DNA from: an uncultured Alphaproteobacteria bacterium
GTDB lineage: Bacteria; Pseudomonadota; Alphaproteobacteria; HIMB59
Length of the DNA stretch: 64,000 bases
NCBI GenBank assembly: GCA_902574995.1
Contig: CACGPP010000003.1
Span: 1 to 64,000 of the forward strand
Direction of reading: 5' to 3'
How positions within the stretch are numbered: the stretch's first letter is position 1; every line of letters starts with the position of its first letter. This document shows positions 29,111-38,960 of the stretch, piece after piece. Position numbers and translations under genes: made by a program. The notes beneath the pieces are model-generated. The model was given only the letters and a program-made list of their open reading frames with translations. It made no database searches and was not told the origin of the DNA.

Positions 29111-30379
29111 GTGAAAAATCATAATTGGAAATCTAATTATTTAAGCACACTTCAATCCGAAATTGACAAAATTAAAGATGAAGGTCACTACAGAGTATTT
29201 AACAACATAGAAAGAAAAGCCGGACAGTATCCCAAAGCTACAAGACATAGTAATGGTCAAACTGAAGAGATTGATGTCTGGTGTTCAAATGATTACTTAG
29301 GTATGAGCCAGAACAAAGAAGTTATTTCTGCAATGCAATCTGCTGCTGAAAAGTTAGGAGCGGGAAGCGGAGGAACAAGGAATATATCGGGCACTACTAA
29401 TTTCCATATTCAACTCGAAAAAGAAATCGCACTCTTACATAAAAAAGAAAGAGCTCTAGCATTTAATTCAGGATATAGTGCTAATGAGTCTGCACTAAAG
29501 TCTATTATATCTGCTTTTGATAATTGTTTAGTTTTAAGTGATGAACTAAATCACGCATCACTTATAGAAGGAATTCGTACAAGTAAAAAAGAAAAAGCTA
29601 TTTATCGTCATAACGATGTGAAACACCTAAAGGACATTCTAAAGGGAGTAGATTTTTCTCGACCAAAAATTATTGTCTTGGAGTCTGTCTATTCAATGGA
29701 AGCTGATTTCGCACCACTAGAAGATATTATTCAGGTTGCTCAGGATAATGGAGCATTAATATACTTAGATGAAGTTCATGCTGTAGGTTTATACGGTCCC
29801 AATGCAGCAGGTGTAGCAGATCAAAAAGGTTTATCTGAGCATATTGATATAATCAATGGAACATTGGCAAAAGCATTTGGTCTAGCTGGAGGTTACATAG
29901 CCTCGACTGAGACAATAATTGATTTTGTTAGAAGTTTTTCAAAAGGATTTATTTTCACAACATCCATGTGCCCAGCAGTAGCTGCTGGAAGTCTAGAGAG
30001 CATTAGACAAGTAAAGAAAAACTATGAAATTCGATCTTCATTCTTTGAGAATGTTGATTTTGTTAAAAAAGAACTACGAACCGCAGGTATTCCTTTTTTA
30101 GACTCAGGTTCACATATAATCCCAGTATTAATTGGAGATAGCAAATTATGTAAAGAGATTAGTGATTTTCTTTTAAATGAGCACCAGGTTTATGTTCAGC
30201 CTATTAATTATCCAACAGTCCCAAAAGGTACTGAGAGAATAAGAATAACTCCTACTCCATGTCATGACCCAGAGTCTACCGAAAAATTTGTAGAAGCTTT
30301 GAAAGATGCTTGGTTTAAATTTATGCCTCAGTTAGTTAAATTTGAAAATCAATTTACTAATAAAATCAAAGTAATTTAA
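29111..30379 (+). CDS. hemA: 5-aminolevulinate synthase (C4 pathway)
   Basis: VWCSNDYLGMSQNKEVISAM, GAGSGGTRNISGTTNFH, YLDEVHAVGLYGPNAAGVAD, LAKAFGLAGGYIA. GTG start. Confidence 0.97.
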   Translation: MKNHNWKSNYLSTLQSEIDKIKDEGHYRVFNNIERKAGQYPKATRHSNGQTEEIDVWCSNDYLGMSQNKEVISAMQSAAEKLGAGSGGTRNISGTTNFHIQLEKEIALLHKKERALAFNSGYSANESALKSIISAFDNCLVLSDELNHASLIEGIRTSKKEKAIYRHNDVKHLKDILKGVDFSRPKIIVLESVYSMEADFAPLEDIIQVAQDNGALIYLDEVHAVGLYGPNAAGVADQKGLSEHIDIINGTLAKAFGLAGGYIASTETIIDFVRSFSKGFIFTTSMCPAVAAGSLESIRQVKKNYEIRSSFFENVDFVKKELRTAGIPFLDSGSHIIPVLIGDSKLCKEISDFLLNEHQVYVQPINYPTVPKGTERIRITPTPCHDPESTEKFVEALKDAWFKFMPQLVKFENQFTNKIKVI

Positions 30380-30423
30380 ACGCCTTATTTGATCAATCTA
30401 TACATTTGTTATAAAACATACTA

Positions 30424-31287
30424 ATGAGAGTCATTGCGTTTTATAGTTTTTTTAACGTATCCAATCCCAGATTATTAAAAGAGAGGTTAAATTTACACTT
30501 TCTTTTAAAACAAATAAAAGGTTCGATTATTGTCAGTGAGGAAGGTTTAAATGGTACAATAGCAGTCTCTTCAAAATTAGAAAAAAAAATTATCGACTAT
30601 TTAATGTCTTTAGGAGTCACTAAAGAAAATATAAAAATATCAGACTTTAATGGCCAAAGAATTTTTAACGAGTTTAAAATTAAACTTAAAAAGGAAATAG
30701 TTACATCTGATTTTGGATTAAAAATTTCAGACATTAAAAAGTCTAAGTTTATTGAACCTAGTGATTGGGATAAATTTGCCAATGATAAAAATGTAGAAAT
30801 TCTTGATACAAGAAATGATTATGAATTTAAAATTGGTCATTATAAAAATGCTATCAACCCTAAAATTGAAACATTTAAAGATTTCAAAAATTATATAAAG
30901 AATAACAAAGAAAAATTTCAGAATAAAAAAGTTGGTATTTATTGTACAGGTGGTATTAGATGTGAAAAAGCAGGTCCTTTAATGGAAAAATATGGTATTG
31001 AGACATATCAACTTAAAGGAGGAATATTAAAATATTTTGAAACCACATCTGCTGACTCATGGAAGGGTGAATGCTTTGTTTTTGACTACAGAGTATCTTT
31101 GAACAAGCAACTTTCTCAAGGTACGAGTAAGCTTTGTTACGGGTGTAACATGCCTTTAACTCCAAGAGAGAGAAAATCTCCTAAATATGAAGAAGGATAT
31201 TCATGTTCCATCTGTTTTGATAATATGACAGAAAAAAAGAGACGTTCTCTCAAAGATAAGCGAGAACATTGGAAAAAAGTTCTTTAA
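30424..31287 (+). CDS. trhO: Rhodanese-domain tRNA uridine hydroxylase (TrhO/YceA family)
   Basis: GSIIVSEEGLNGTIAVS, CTGGIRCEKAGPLMEKYGIETYQLKGGILKYFE. Confidence 0.92.
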   Translation: MRVIAFYSFFNVSNPRLLKERLNLHFLLKQIKGSIIVSEEGLNGTIAVSSKLEKKIIDYLMSLGVTKENIKISDFNGQRIFNEFKIKLKKEIVTSDFGLKISDIKKSKFIEPSDWDKFANDKNVEILDTRNDYEFKIGHYKNAINPKIETFKDFKNYIKNNKEKFQNKKVGIYCTGGIRCEKAGPLMEKYGIETYQLKGGILKYFETTSADSWKGECFVFDYRVSLNKQLSQGTSKLCYGCNMPLTPRERKSPKYEEGYSCSICFDNMTEKKRRSLKDKREHWKKVL

Positions 31288-31339
31288 TTTCATTAAATAT
31301 CAATGTTGACCAAATTTAAAATTAGTTTAGTTTACGCCA

Positions 31340-31534
31340 ATGGCTAAAAAGTCTACATACCAACTTAAACAGTTAATACCTGAAGAAAAACCTGAAACTG
31401 GCACAAAATATATTGTACGTAAACCCACTAAAGGATTGAAAGTTTCTGACAAACTTCGCCAGAGAAAGTATGACCCTGTTTTGAAACAGCATGTTTGGTT
31501 TGTAGAAAAGAAAATGCCTCCTCATAGTAAATAA
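31340..31534 (+). CDS. rpmG: Divergent bL33-like ribosomal protein
   Basis: MAKKSTYQLKQL..GTKYIVRK..KLRQRKYDPVLKQHVWFVEKKM aligns by eye with the L33 KYDPxxxKHVxFxE core. Confidence 0.7.
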   Translation: MAKKSTYQLKQLIPEEKPETGTKYIVRKPTKGLKVSDKLRQRKYDPVLKQHVWFVEKKMPPHSK

Positions 31535-31549
31535 TTTTGTTATTATTTT

Positions 31550-32959
31550 ATCATCGAAAATAGAACTTTATATTGGCTGAGAAGAGACTTTAGGATTACT
31601 GATAATCCTTGTCTTGAATTTATATCGAAACAAAAATCCCCAGCATTACTTGTTTATATTTATGATGACATTGAAAAGAAAGCCACTGGAGATGCTGGGC
31701 AATGGTGGTTAAATAAAACTCTTCAATTGCATTCCAAGAATTTAGAACAAAAATTTAATGTAAAGCTTATAATAATTGAAGGTGAAGCGAAAAAAAATCT
31801 CTCACACCTAATTGAAAAATACAAAATTTCATCATTAATTTGGAATAGGCTCTATTCAGACCAATCTATTAAAAGAGACACTGAGATAAAGAGTTTTTTT
31901 AAAAATAAAAATATTCAGGTTGAAACTTTTAATTCACACTTACTTAATGAGCCTTGGGAAGTACAAAATAACTCTGGGCAGTTCTTTAAAGTATTTACTC
32001 CTTATTGGAAAACTGCTTTTAAAGTTTATATGAGCAAGAAATTTTCTTACCAAAAAAATACATCAATCAAATCATTTAAACACAATGAAAAAACTCAAAT
32101 CAATTTTTTATCTAATAGAAGTTGGTATGAGAAGTTTAATAATTATTGGACTCCAGGAGAGGATGCAGCTTTGAAAAAAATTGAGACTTACATTTCTTCT
32201 CATATAGATAAATATGATGTAAATAGAAATAGGCCTGATTTTGATCAAACATCAAGAATATCTCCTCACTTAAGATTTGGAGAGATATCCCCGCGGACAA
32301 TAATTGAAAAAATCCAAAATTCAAAAAAATCTAATAATGCTGTAAATACTTATTTATCAGAAATTGGCTGGCGAGAGTTTTCTTATTCATTGTTGTATTA
32401 TTCTGAAGATTTATCAACTAAACCGATTAACCCTAAATTTAAAAAATTCCCATGGAGAAACAGTAAAAAAGATTTTGCTCTATGGACTGAGGGTAAAACA
32501 GGCATACCTCTTGTAGACGCTGCAATGAGTCAAATTTATGAAGAGGGATGGATGCATAATAGGCTTAGAATGGTTGTTGGAAGTTTTCTTGTGAAAAATT
32601 TATTATTAAACTGGACATTAGGTGAGCGGTATTTTCAAAAAAGTTTACTAGATTATGATGAAGCTAGTAATGCAGCTGGATGGCAGTGGATAGCAGGCTG
32701 TGGCGCAGATGCTTCCCCGTATTTTCGTGTATTTAATCCTGTGCTTCAGTCAGAAAAGTTCGATCCACAGGCTCAATTTATCTTGAAGTATATTCCACAA
32801 TTAAAAATATTTAATTCATCAAAAACAGTATTTGAGCCATATTTAGATAAAAAATTATTAGATAGTTTAGTCAAAGAAAAAAAATATGTTAATCCAATCG
32901 TTGATTTGAAAGAGTCTCGTAACAGAGCACTTGATGCTTATCAACAAACGAAATCATAA
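31550..32959 (+). CDS. phr: Deoxyribodipyrimidine photolyase / cryptochrome family; start uncertain
   Basis: LYWLRRDFRITDNPCLEF upstream of the listed ATG; NRPDFDQTSRISPHLRFGEISPR, WREFSYSLLYY, WMHNRLRMVVGSFLVKNLLLNW, NAAGWQWIAGCGADASPYFRVFNP. No ATG/GTG/TTG in frame before LYWLRRDFR; start placed at tandem ATC codons as a guess. Confidence 0.85.
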   Translation: MIENRTLYWLRRDFRITDNPCLEFISKQKSPALLVYIYDDIEKKATGDAGQWWLNKTLQLHSKNLEQKFNVKLIIIEGEAKKNLSHLIEKYKISSLIWNRLYSDQSIKRDTEIKSFFKNKNIQVETFNSHLLNEPWEVQNNSGQFFKVFTPYWKTAFKVYMSKKFSYQKNTSIKSFKHNEKTQINFLSNRSWYEKFNNYWTPGEDAALKKIETYISSHIDKYDVNRNRPDFDQTSRISPHLRFGEISPRTIIEKIQNSKKSNNAVNTYLSEIGWREFSYSLLYYSEDLSTKPINPKFKKFPWRNSKKDFALWTEGKTGIPLVDAAMSQIYEEGWMHNRLRMVVGSFLVKNLLLNWTLGERYFQKSLLDYDEASNAAGWQWIAGCGADASPYFRVFNPVLQSEKFDPQAQFILKYIPQLKIFNSSKTVFEPYLDKKLLDSLVKEKKYVNPIVDLKESRNRALDAYQQTKS

Positions 32960-32960
32960 T

Positions 32961-34226
32961 TTGAAAAAAAGCGTAGCTATAATTGGATCTGGTATAGCGG
33001 GATTATCTACAGCATATTTTTCACAAGAATATTTTGATGTAACACTATTTGAGAAAAATGATTATTTAGGTGGGCATGCAAATACAAGAGAAGTCAAAGA
33101 TTGTAACGGGAATACTATACCAATAGATACAGGTTTTATTGTCTACAATGAACTGACATATCCAAATTTAACAAAATTTTTTGATCTTCTCAAAGTCGAA
33201 ACTGTTAATAGCAATATGTCCTTTAGTTTTCTTAATGAGGAAAACAAATTCGAGTACGGGGGAGGAAGTTTAAGTGCATTATTTGCAGATCGTAAAAATT
33301 TTTTTAATTTAAAATTCTACAAAATGTTAAAAGACATCATTATTTTTTATAAAGTTTATCAAAAAAAAAATATTACATCAGATATTTCAATTAGAGATTT
33401 TCTTAAAACAAAAAATTACTCTGATGAATTTATTAATTTCCATCTTGTTCCTTTAATTTCAAGTATTTGGTCAACTCCCGATCAAGACTCTCTTAATCAG
33501 CCATTAAAAAGTATTATTAATTTTTTTCAAAATCACAAATTGTTTAATTTCACGGATAGACCACAATGGAAAACAATAAGAAATGGTTCTAAACAATATA
33601 TCAATTTATTAATTAAATCTGCAAAATTTAAAATCAAAAAGTCATGTAGAATTCAAAAAATTTCAAGAAATGACAAGATTGAAATTTTCTTTGAAGGAAA
33701 AAAATCTGTTTTTGACATTATAATATTTGCATGTCCTCCCAACCATTTTTTTCCTCTTTTAGATAAAATACATCAGAAAGAGTATGAGGTTTTAAATGAA
33801 TTTGATTTTCAAAAAAATTTAGCACAATTGCATCAAAATAACACTCTTATGCCAACTCATTTAAAAGCTTGGTCAAGTTGGAATTTTCATACGAATTTAA
33901 ATAATAAATGCACTTTAAGTTATTGGATGAATAAATTGCAACCACTAGAAACAAATGACAATTTCTTTGTCTCTCTTAATCAGGATCAAAATCATAATCA
34001 GTATCAAACAATTTATGAACATCCAATATTCTCACCAAAAACTCTAAATGCTCAAAAAAATATTTCACAAATTCAAGGCTATGAGAATTCTTATTATGTT
34101 GGTAGTTATCTTGGCTATGGTTTTCATGAAGACGGTATTCAATCTGCTATAAAAGTTTGTAAAATGTTAAATATAGATTTAAAGGAGTTTAAAAATGCGG
34201 ATACATCAAGAGTGCAATGGAATTAA
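32961..34226 (+). CDS. FAD-dependent amine-oxidase-like oxidoreductase
   Basis: SVAIIGSGIAGLSTAYF dinucleotide motif, DTGFIVYNELTYPNLTKFF, YVGSYLGYGFHEDGIQSA. Start trimmed to TTG at 32961. Confidence 0.9.
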   Translation: MKKSVAIIGSGIAGLSTAYFSQEYFDVTLFEKNDYLGGHANTREVKDCNGNTIPIDTGFIVYNELTYPNLTKFFDLLKVETVNSNMSFSFLNEENKFEYGGGSLSALFADRKNFFNLKFYKMLKDIIIFYKVYQKKNITSDISIRDFLKTKNYSDEFINFHLVPLISSIWSTPDQDSLNQPLKSIINFFQNHKLFNFTDRPQWKTIRNGSKQYINLLIKSAKFKIKKSCRIQKISRNDKIEIFFEGKKSVFDIIIFACPPNHFFPLLDKIHQKEYEVLNEFDFQKNLAQLHQNNTLMPTHLKAWSSWNFHTNLNNKCTLSYWMNKLQPLETNDNFFVSLNQDQNHNQYQTIYEHPIFSPKTLNAQKNISQIQGYENSYYVGSYLGYGFHEDGIQSAIKVCKMLNIDLKEFKNADTSRVQWN

Positions 34227-34969
34227 TTTCTTCTCATTGTTTTGGAATAGGTAAAATAATTCATAAAAGAACAAGGGATACTGATAATTTTTTTCAATAT
34301 AATGCACCTTACTTAAGTATAAATTTAAGTAACACAATAAACATCCATCCATTTATATCTCTAAATAGATTTAACTTTTTTTCAATTTTTTATAAACAGC
34401 ACGGATTTAGAAATAAAAAAAAGAGTTTATATGATTTTGCAAAAAATGTTGCTGAAAAACACAATATTGTTTTTAATAGTATTCAATTTATATGTATCCC
34501 ATCAATTGTTGGTTATTCTTTTAACCCTATTAGCTTTTATTTATATCTTGATAGTAAAAATAAAGTTAAGTCGATCATATATGAAGTGAAAAATACATTT
34601 GGAGACCAAGTTCATTATTTAACTTTGAACAAATTTAAAGATAAAGAGTTTAAAAAAAATATGTATGTTTCACCATTTATTGAAATGGACTGCACTTATA
34701 AGATTTCTTCAAAAAATAAAAGAAAAAACCATTTTTTTTGTAATATTAATCAATTTAACCTTAAAAAGGAGCAAATATTTTATGCCTCCATAGATTTAAA
34801 TTTAAAAGAAATAACTTTCTATAATTTTATTTTGTTTTTAATTTTAAATATTTTTGGGAGTGTAAAAACAATCACTCTTATTCACTATCAGGCAATCAAG
34901 CTTTTATTAAAAAAAAGTAAATTCTTTAAATATTCCAATAGAATAAAAGATAATCTATACTTAGATTAG
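34217..34969 (+). CDS. DUF1365 family protein
   Basis: KRTRDTDNFFQYNAPYLSINL, PSIVGYSFNPISFYLYLD, YEVKNTFGDQVHYL, YVSPFIEMDCTY. Confidence 0.88.
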   Translation: MELISSHCFGIGKIIHKRTRDTDNFFQYNAPYLSINLSNTINIHPFISLNRFNFFSIFYKQHGFRNKKKSLYDFAKNVAEKHNIVFNSIQFICIPSIVGYSFNPISFYLYLDSKNKVKSIIYEVKNTFGDQVHYLTLNKFKDKEFKKNMYVSPFIEMDCTYKISSKNKRKNHFFCNINQFNLKKEQIFYASIDLNLKEITFYNFILFLILNIFGSVKTITLIHYQAIKLLLKKSKFFKYSNRIKDNLYLD

Positions 34970-34987
34970 TTACAATTAGGTAAAATC

Positions 34988-36157
34988 TTGTTTATTGATA
35001 GATATATAAAAAAAGTTTGTTCTAAAATAAGATATGGATCTTTGACTTTAAATGTTAAAGGTAAATCTTATGAGTTTTACGGTGAATTAGAGGGTCCTTC
35101 AGTGCATTTAACAATTAGTCGTATTTCTATGATATGGGATTTGTATTTTCGTGGTTCAGTTGGGCTTGGTGAAGCTTATATAAAAAAGAAATTTGAAGCA
35201 GACGATTTAAGTAAATTCTTAGAATTTGGTGCACTAAATGAAAGAGCTTTTGGTAACGAAATGAGTGGATCTAAGTTTTACAGATTTTTATCAAAAAAAT
35301 ATATGAATAAAACTAAAAACTCATTATTTCAGAGTAAAAAAAATATTCATGCTCACTATGATCTTGGTAATGACTTCTATTTGGAGTGGCTGGATGATAC
35401 TTTAACTTATTCCTCAGGTTTTTTTAAAACAGGCTTGGAAACGTTATCTGAGGCACAAAAAAATAAATTTGAAAGTCTTATTGAAGGTAATGAGCCTAGA
35501 CCAGGTGATCATGTTTTAGAAATTGGGTCTGGATGGGGTAGTTTTGCTTTTTATTTAATTTCAAAATTCCCTGATATCAAAATCGATACTTTAACTATCT
35601 CAAAAGAGCAATACGAATTTGTAAAAACAAAAATTAGAGAACATCATTTAGAAAATAAGCTAAATGTCATATATAAAGATTACAGAGAACATCAAGGAGA
35701 ATATTCTAGAATCTACTCCATTGAAATGTTTGAGGCTGTTGGAATACAATATTGGCAAACTTATTTTGAAAAAATTAAAGACTTGTTAAAACCATCGGGA
35801 GTCTTTTCAATGCAAACTATTGTAATCTTTGAAGATTTCTTTGAGAGGTATACTCGAAAAATTGATTTTATTCAAAAATATATTTTTCCTGGTGGAATGT
35901 TACCATCAGTAAAAGCTTTAGAAAAAATAGCTAATCAAAAAAAATTCGACTTTCAAATTAAAAATCAAATGGCCGATAGTTATTATCAAACACTTGAGAT
36001 GTGGAGAAAAAATTTTAACAATAAATGGGATATAATTAAAAACTTAGGTTACTCTGAAGATTTCAAAAGAATGTGGAATTTTTACTTATCATATTGTTCA
36101 GGAGGTTTTAAGGCAAAAACTATTGATGTATATCAGATAGATTTTATCAATAAGTAA
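34988..36157 (+). CDS. Cyclopropane-fatty-acyl-phospholipid synthase family methyltransferase
   Basis: HYDLGNDFYLEWLDDTLTYSSGFF, HVLEIGSGWGSFAFY, SIEMFEAVGIQYWQTYFEKI, YIFPGGMLPS. TTG start. Confidence 0.93.
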   Translation: MFIDRYIKKVCSKIRYGSLTLNVKGKSYEFYGELEGPSVHLTISRISMIWDLYFRGSVGLGEAYIKKKFEADDLSKFLEFGALNERAFGNEMSGSKFYRFLSKKYMNKTKNSLFQSKKNIHAHYDLGNDFYLEWLDDTLTYSSGFFKTGLETLSEAQKNKFESLIEGNEPRPGDHVLEIGSGWGSFAFYLISKFPDIKIDTLTISKEQYEFVKTKIREHHLENKLNVIYKDYREHQGEYSRIYSIEMFEAVGIQYWQTYFEKIKDLLKPSGVFSMQTIVIFEDFFERYTRKIDFIQKYIFPGGMLPSVKALEKIANQKKFDFQIKNQMADSYYQTLEMWRKNFNNKWDIIKNLGYSEDFKRMWNFYLSYCSGGFKAKTIDVYQIDFINK

Positions 36158-36187
36158 ATTAAATCTGTTAAAGATCTACTTTCATCA

Positions 36188-36733
36188 ATGAGCGTATTGA
36201 TTGTGTGTATGAGAAATGTATTAATAGCGAGTATTTTATTAATATTTGTCAGTGGGTGCAATAACATGAAACTTGAAGACTTTGCCAACAAAAAACCAAT
36301 ATTCAAAATAGAAGAGTATTTTTTAGGAAAAACAACAGCGAGTGGTCTTTTTATTGATAGACTTGGAAAGGTAAGGCGACAATTTACTGTTGAAATGGAG
36401 GGTATTCAACAGGAAGATAATTTTATTCTCAATGAGACCTTCCTCTATGATGATGGAGAGGAAGAATTCAGAAGATGGGAAATAAAAAAAACTGGTGAAA
36501 ATACTTACGAAGGAATTTCTGATGATATTATAGGTGTAGCTTTAGGTGAAAGTTTAGGTAATGCTTTAAATTGGCATTACACATTAAAACTCAAGTATGG
36601 TGATGGTATAATGAATGTTAAATTTGATGATTGGATGATTATGCAAGATGAAAAAAATGTATTCAACAAAGCTACTATGAAAAAATTTGGTATAAGATTA
36701 GGAGATGTTTATTTATTCTTCACTAAGCAGTAG
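36188..36733 (+). CDS. DUF3833 family lipoprotein
   Basis: Lipobox LIFVSGC; LEDFANKKPIFKIEEYFLGKTTASGLFIDRLGKVRRQFTVEM; cluster context. Confidence 0.85.
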   Translation: MSVLIVCMRNVLIASILLIFVSGCNNMKLEDFANKKPIFKIEEYFLGKTTASGLFIDRLGKVRRQFTVEMEGIQQEDNFILNETFLYDDGEEEFRRWEIKKTGENTYEGISDDIIGVALGESLGNALNWHYTLKLKYGDGIMNVKFDDWMIMQDEKNVFNKATMKKFGIRLGDVYLFFTKQ

Positions 36734-37307
36734 TAGACTGTAATTTTTCTGCCTTTTCTTTTGCTTTTCTCTCGCGTTCTGCTTTTCGCTGACCTTTTTC
36801 AACAAGTGCTTCGAGCTCTTCATAAGTACATAAACCAAGATCAGTGGGATTTCTAAATTCTGTAATTGGTTGAGATTGATTACCAGCTCTTATATTAGCA
36901 ACAGTAGGCTTAGTAGAACTTGTAAGTTTAGCTATTTGCGTATCTGTTAGTATTTGTCCATACTCACGAATTAGCCAAGCTATAGCCTTAGGTCTTTCTT
37001 GTCTTACTGATAATGGTAAGTATTTTTTCGTTTTAACGCTCGATTGAATGGACTCAGATTTTTTATTTTGCAATTGAAGTTCAAGTGAATGATCTCCCTC
37101 ACAACGTTTAATCTCATCCATAGTTAATTGACCACTGGCTATAGGGTTTAATCCTTGCATACGATATGCGTCCTCACCATCTGCAATACTTTGAACTTCT
37201 AGCTCATGTAATTGACAGAATTGAGATATTTGGGAAAAACTTAAAGCAGTATTGTCTACCAACCATACGGCCGTAGCTAGAGGCATTAAAGGTTTATTGT
37301 CAGACAT
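36723..37307 (-). CDS. trcR: DUF1013 / TrcR-type cell-cycle transcriptional regulator
   Basis: MPLATAVWLVDNTALSFSQISQFCQLHELEVQSIADGE, GLNPIASGQLTMDEI, RPKAIAWLIREYGQILTDTQIAKL. Confidence 0.88.
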   Translation of the reverse strand: MSDNKPLMPLATAVWLVDNTALSFSQISQFCQLHELEVQSIADGEDAYRMQGLNPIASGQLTMDEIKRCEGDHSLELQLQNKKSESIQSSVKTKKYLPLSVRQERPKAIAWLIREYGQILTDTQIAKLTSSTKPTVANIRAGNQSQPITEFRNPTDLGLCTYEELEALVEKGQRKAERERKAKEKAEKLQSTTA

Positions 37308-37322
37308 GGTCTAGTTAAAATA

Positions 37323-37544
37323 TTAAATATTAAATGACTTATATTTATTTTTAAAACGTGCAACTCTTCCACCTGAGTCAACCATTTTTCCAGATCCTTG
37401 ATTCCAAGCTGGATGAGATAATGGGTCAATTTCAAGCTTCATAGTATCGCCAGCTTTACCCCACGTAGATCTCGTCTTATATGTTGATCCGTCAGTACGT
37501 TCTACAGTAATTTCATGGTAATCAGGATGTATTTTTTGTTTCAT
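37323..37544 (-). CDS. rpmE: 50S ribosomal protein L31
   Basis: [62 protein letters not shown]. Confidence 0.95.
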   Translation of the reverse strand: MKQKIHPDYHEITVERTDGSTYKTRSTWGKAGDTMKLEIDPLSHPAWNQGSGKMVDSGGRVARFKNKYKSFNI

Positions 37545-37590
37545 GGTTATGAGAAAATAGAGATCAAAGGTTAAAAAATCAAGTAAATAT

Positions 37591-38385
37591 TTATAGGCTT
37601 TTCAGTAATTCGCCGCTAATGGCTGCACTAGAGGCTATTAAACTTTCATCATTTAAGGGATCAAAAACATTACCTTTTTTATTTAGGCATATCCCACCAG
37701 CCTCATTTACTAAAATAATACCTGCTACGATATCCCAAAGATTTAATCTTAATGACCAAAATCCATCAAATTTTCCTGATGCCACATTCGCTAAATCAAG
37801 AGCTGAAGAACCAAGTATTCTGACACTTGTTTTCCTTTGAAGCGATCCTATTTGAGCAATTCCTTTTTCAAGAATATCTTCATGCTTGATTTGCACACCA
37901 GATGTAAACATACATCCATCTAACTTATCTCTTTGGGAAACCCTGAGCCTTTGGTTGTTAATCCAAGATCCAGAACCCTTATGAGCCCAAAATAATTCAT
38001 TCAAAATTGGGTTATATGTAACACCAGCAATAATCTCTCCTTTTTGCATCAATCCAATGGTTACTGCAAAGTAACCATTTCCATGTATAAAATTTTTTGT
38101 TCCGTCAAGTGGGTCTGAGATAAACACAGGAGTATCACCTTTAAGCTTATCTAAATCTTCAGCACTAAAAGTCTCCTCGTCAATTTGAAGAAAATCAGGT
38201 CTATCTTTTCCCAAAGTATAACTGATAGTTTCAGATGCTCTAATATCTGCAGAGGATACAAAATCATTTTTATCTTTTTTAGAAATTTGAAGTTTCTCAA
38301 GCTCTCCAAAATCTCTTATTAAAGATTTTGCAGCATTCCTACATGCCTTTTCCATAACAACAATTACTGGTGGGACAATAGCCAT
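37591..38385 (-). CDS. suhB: Inositol monophosphatase family protein
   Basis: [46 protein letters not shown]. Confidence 0.92.
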   Translation of the reverse strand: MAIVPPVIVVMEKACRNAAKSLIRDFGELEKLQISKKDKNDFVSSADIRASETISYTLGKDRPDFLQIDEETFSAEDLDKLKGDTPVFISDPLDGTKNFIHGNGYFAVTIGLMQKGEIIAGVTYNPILNELFWAHKGSGSWINNQRLRVSQRDKLDGCMFTSGVQIKHEDILEKGIAQIGSLQRKTSVRILGSSALDLANVASGKFDGFWSLRLNLWDIVAGIILVNEAGGICLNKKGNVFDPLNDESLIASSAAISGELLKSL

Positions 38386-38393
38386 AGAAAAAA

Positions 38394-38960
38394 TTATTTT
38401 GCTTTTTCTATGTAAGTTAATTCAGACGTGTTTATTCTAATTTTGTCACCCGTTTCAATATGAGGTGGAACAGTAACTCTTACACCGTTAGTTAACAATG
38501 CTGGTTTATATGATGAAGATGCTGTTTGTCCTTTAACAACTGCCTCTGTTTCGGCTATTTGTACCGTAAGACTTTCAGGAGGATTAACATTCATTGGTTT
38601 TTCATCATAAAACTCAATAGAGACTTCCATTCCATCTTCTAGAAATTTTGCTGTATTTTCATTCACTTGGCTAATATTCATAACTATTTGCTCATAGGTT
38701 TGGTTATTCATAAAAGTAAAATCCTCTCCACTACGAAATAAAAATTGATGATCTATCTCTTCAGCGCGAATTTTTTCAAGAGACTCAGAACTTCTAAATC
38801 TCTCATTTAATTTTGACTGGTTTGAAATATTTTTCAACTCAGCTTGAATGTATGCCCCACCTTTTCCAGGTTGTGTATGGGATAATTTAGCGACTTTCCA
38901 AAGCGAATTATTATGCTGAATTATATTTCCTATCTTTAAGTCGTTAGCATTAATTTTCAT
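38394..38960 (-). CDS. efp: Elongation factor P
   Basis: LKIGNIIQHNNSLWKVAKLSHTQPGKGGAYIQAELKNI; VTVPPHIETGDKIRINTSELTYIEK. Modifiable Lys in PGKGG. Confidence 0.96.
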   Translation of the reverse strand: MKINANDLKIGNIIQHNNSLWKVAKLSHTQPGKGGAYIQAELKNISNQSKLNERFRSSESLEKIRAEEIDHQFLFRSGEDFTFMNNQTYEQIVMNISQVNENTAKFLEDGMEVSIEFYDEKPMNVNPPESLTVQIAETEAVVKGQTASSSYKPALLTNGVRVTVPPHIETGDKIRINTSELTYIEKAK

